Positions 63,454 through 64,000 of a stretch of 64,000 nucleotides of DNA are shown here, piece by piece (positions within the stretch are counted from its first letter, which is position 1; each line of letters begins with the position of its first letter). Origin of the DNA: Arthrobacter pullicola (lineage in GTDB: Bacteria > Actinomycetota > Actinomycetes > Actinomycetales > Micrococcaceae); the NCBI RefSeq assembly GCF_014836875.1, contig NZ_JACSQC010000004.1, positions 310,001 to 374,000 on the forward strand. The letters run 5' to 3'. The notes under the pieces are model-generated. The model searched no databases and was not told the origin of the DNA. It saw only the letters and a program-made list of their open reading frames with translations. The translations under genes were made by a program, and so were the position numbers.

Positions 63454-64000
63454 ATGCGAGCGGTGTACGCACAGTCCCAGTCCCAGGAGGATCCGCTCAG
63501 CGGCCTGGTGGTCGGTGAACTCGACCGCCCGGAAGCTGTCCCGGGGTTCCGCCGGGTCCGGGTCCGTGCATCAGCGCTGAACCGGCACGACCTGTGGTCC
63601 CTGCAGGGTGTTGGGCTCCCTGCCGGCAGTCTCCCCATGGTGCTGGGCTGCGACGCAGCAGGCGTTGACGACGACGGCAACGCCGTCATTGTCCATTCCG
63701 TCATTTCCAGCCCGGGCTGGGAAGGGGACGAGACACTGGATCCGCGCCGTACCCTGCTGTCCGAACGCTACCCGGGGACGATGGCGGACGAGGTGTGGGT
63801 GCCGGCGCGCAACCTGGTGCCCAAGCCTGCCCAGCTGAGCTTCGAGGAAGCCGCCTGCCTTCCCACCGCCTGGCTCACGGCGTACCGGATGATCTTCACG
63901 GTTTCGCCGGCGGCTCCGGGATCGACCGTCCTGGTCCAGGGCGCAGGGGGAGGGGTTGCCACTGCCTTGGTGTCCCTGGCCTCGGCTGCCGGATTCCGCG
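63454..64000 (+). CDS. Zinc-type alcohol dehydrogenase/quinone reductase family protein (3' end outside window)
   Basis: The first 182 residues of a medium-chain dehydrogenase/reductase. The start MRAVYAQSQSQEDPLSGLVVGE, the GroES-like core RVRVRASALNRHDLWSLQGVG and LGCDAAGV are seen, then EEAACLPTAWLTAYRMIF and the nucleotide-binding VLVQGAGGGVATALVSLA. The catalytic-zinc Cys typical of alcohol dehydrogenases is absent (ALNRHDLW), which favours the zinc-independent NADPH:quinone reductase branch. AAAGGAG lies 6 bp before the ATG. The gene runs off the window. Confidence 0.85.
   Translation, partial: MRAVYAQSQSQEDPLSGLVVGELDRPEAVPGFRRVRVRASALNRHDLWSLQGVGLPAGSLPMVLGCDAAGVDDDGNAVIVHSVISSPGWEGDETLDPRRTLLSERYPGTMADEVWVPARNLVPKPAQLSFEEAACLPTAWLTAYRMIFTVSPAAPGSTVLVQGAGGGVATALVSLASAAGFR

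Overview
The window is 64 kb of high-GC, gene-dense actinobacterial chromosome. SecA without a zinc-finger tail, WhiB1-like and PdtaS-like regulators, a SigR/RsrA pair, a 24-residue bL37 ribosomal protein, a giant NAD-dependent glutamate dehydrogenase and a galactofuran gene set together point to the Micrococcaceae, most likely Arthrobacter or a close relative. No plasmid, phage or CRISPR locus is seen, and there is no rRNA or tRNA gene. The only RNA gene I can support is tmRNA.

Layout. 1-7.2 kb: the 3' part of secA, facing an Rv3235-type protein and a LysM membrane protein, then a small HTH protein and a SAF/CpaB-like plus CpaE/TadZ-like pair. 7.3-14.7 kb: glutamate dehydrogenase, a PdtaS-type histidine kinase, whiB and a small membrane protein. 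14.8-19.0 kb: a tandem repeat abutting a 1346-residue FHA-FtsK ATPase of the EssC/EccC type. 19.2-34.7 kb: surface polysaccharide island with an OafA-like acyltransferase, glf, glfT2, a Wzm/Wzt exporter, three amino-sugar genes (acetyltransferase, aminotransferase, Gfo/Idh dehydrogenase), a PIG-V-like membrane protein, a decayed IS481-type transposase, and a converse block of a YfhO-like GT-C, an LPG_synthase_TM-like protein and a GT2 glycosyltransferase. 34.8-37.5 kb: a secreted GH25 muramidase with a repeat domain. 37.8-42.4 kb: a Tad pilus operon (tadA, tadB, tadC, four pilin-like proteins). 43.0-48.8 kb: prfB, ftsE, ftsX, an M23 peptidase, smpB, a membrane protein and ssrA (tmRNA). 48.9-51.7 kb: a three-gene operon of a WXG-like small protein, a DUF1023 alpha/beta hydrolase and a lipoprotein. 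52-57 kb: small conserved genes, two tandem YbdK carboxylate-amine ligases and two fluoride channel subunits. 57.1-63.3 kb: a methyltransferase, hisN, rsgA, aroA and a DoxX protein, then divergent sigR-rsrA with an exact SigR-type promoter, and bL37. The window ends inside a zinc-type alcohol dehydrogenase/quinone reductase family gene.

How the genes fit together. ftsEX and the M23 peptidase form a division-linked wall hydrolase module. smpB and ssrA together give ribosome rescue. sigR and rsrA make a thiol-stress switch that appears to feed back on itself. glf, glfT2, wzm and wzt can make and export a galactofuranose polymer. The GT2, flippase-like and YfhO-like trio fits a polyprenyl-phosphate-sugar decoration system.

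The most novel candidate system is the operon at 48.9-51.7 kb. Its order of WXG-like partner, lipase-like effector and lipoprotein resembles a type VII secreted lipase toxin with its immunity lipoprotein. The orphan EssC-like ATPase at 15-19 kb could be the matching motor, but no other type VII core gene is in the window, so this link is inference.
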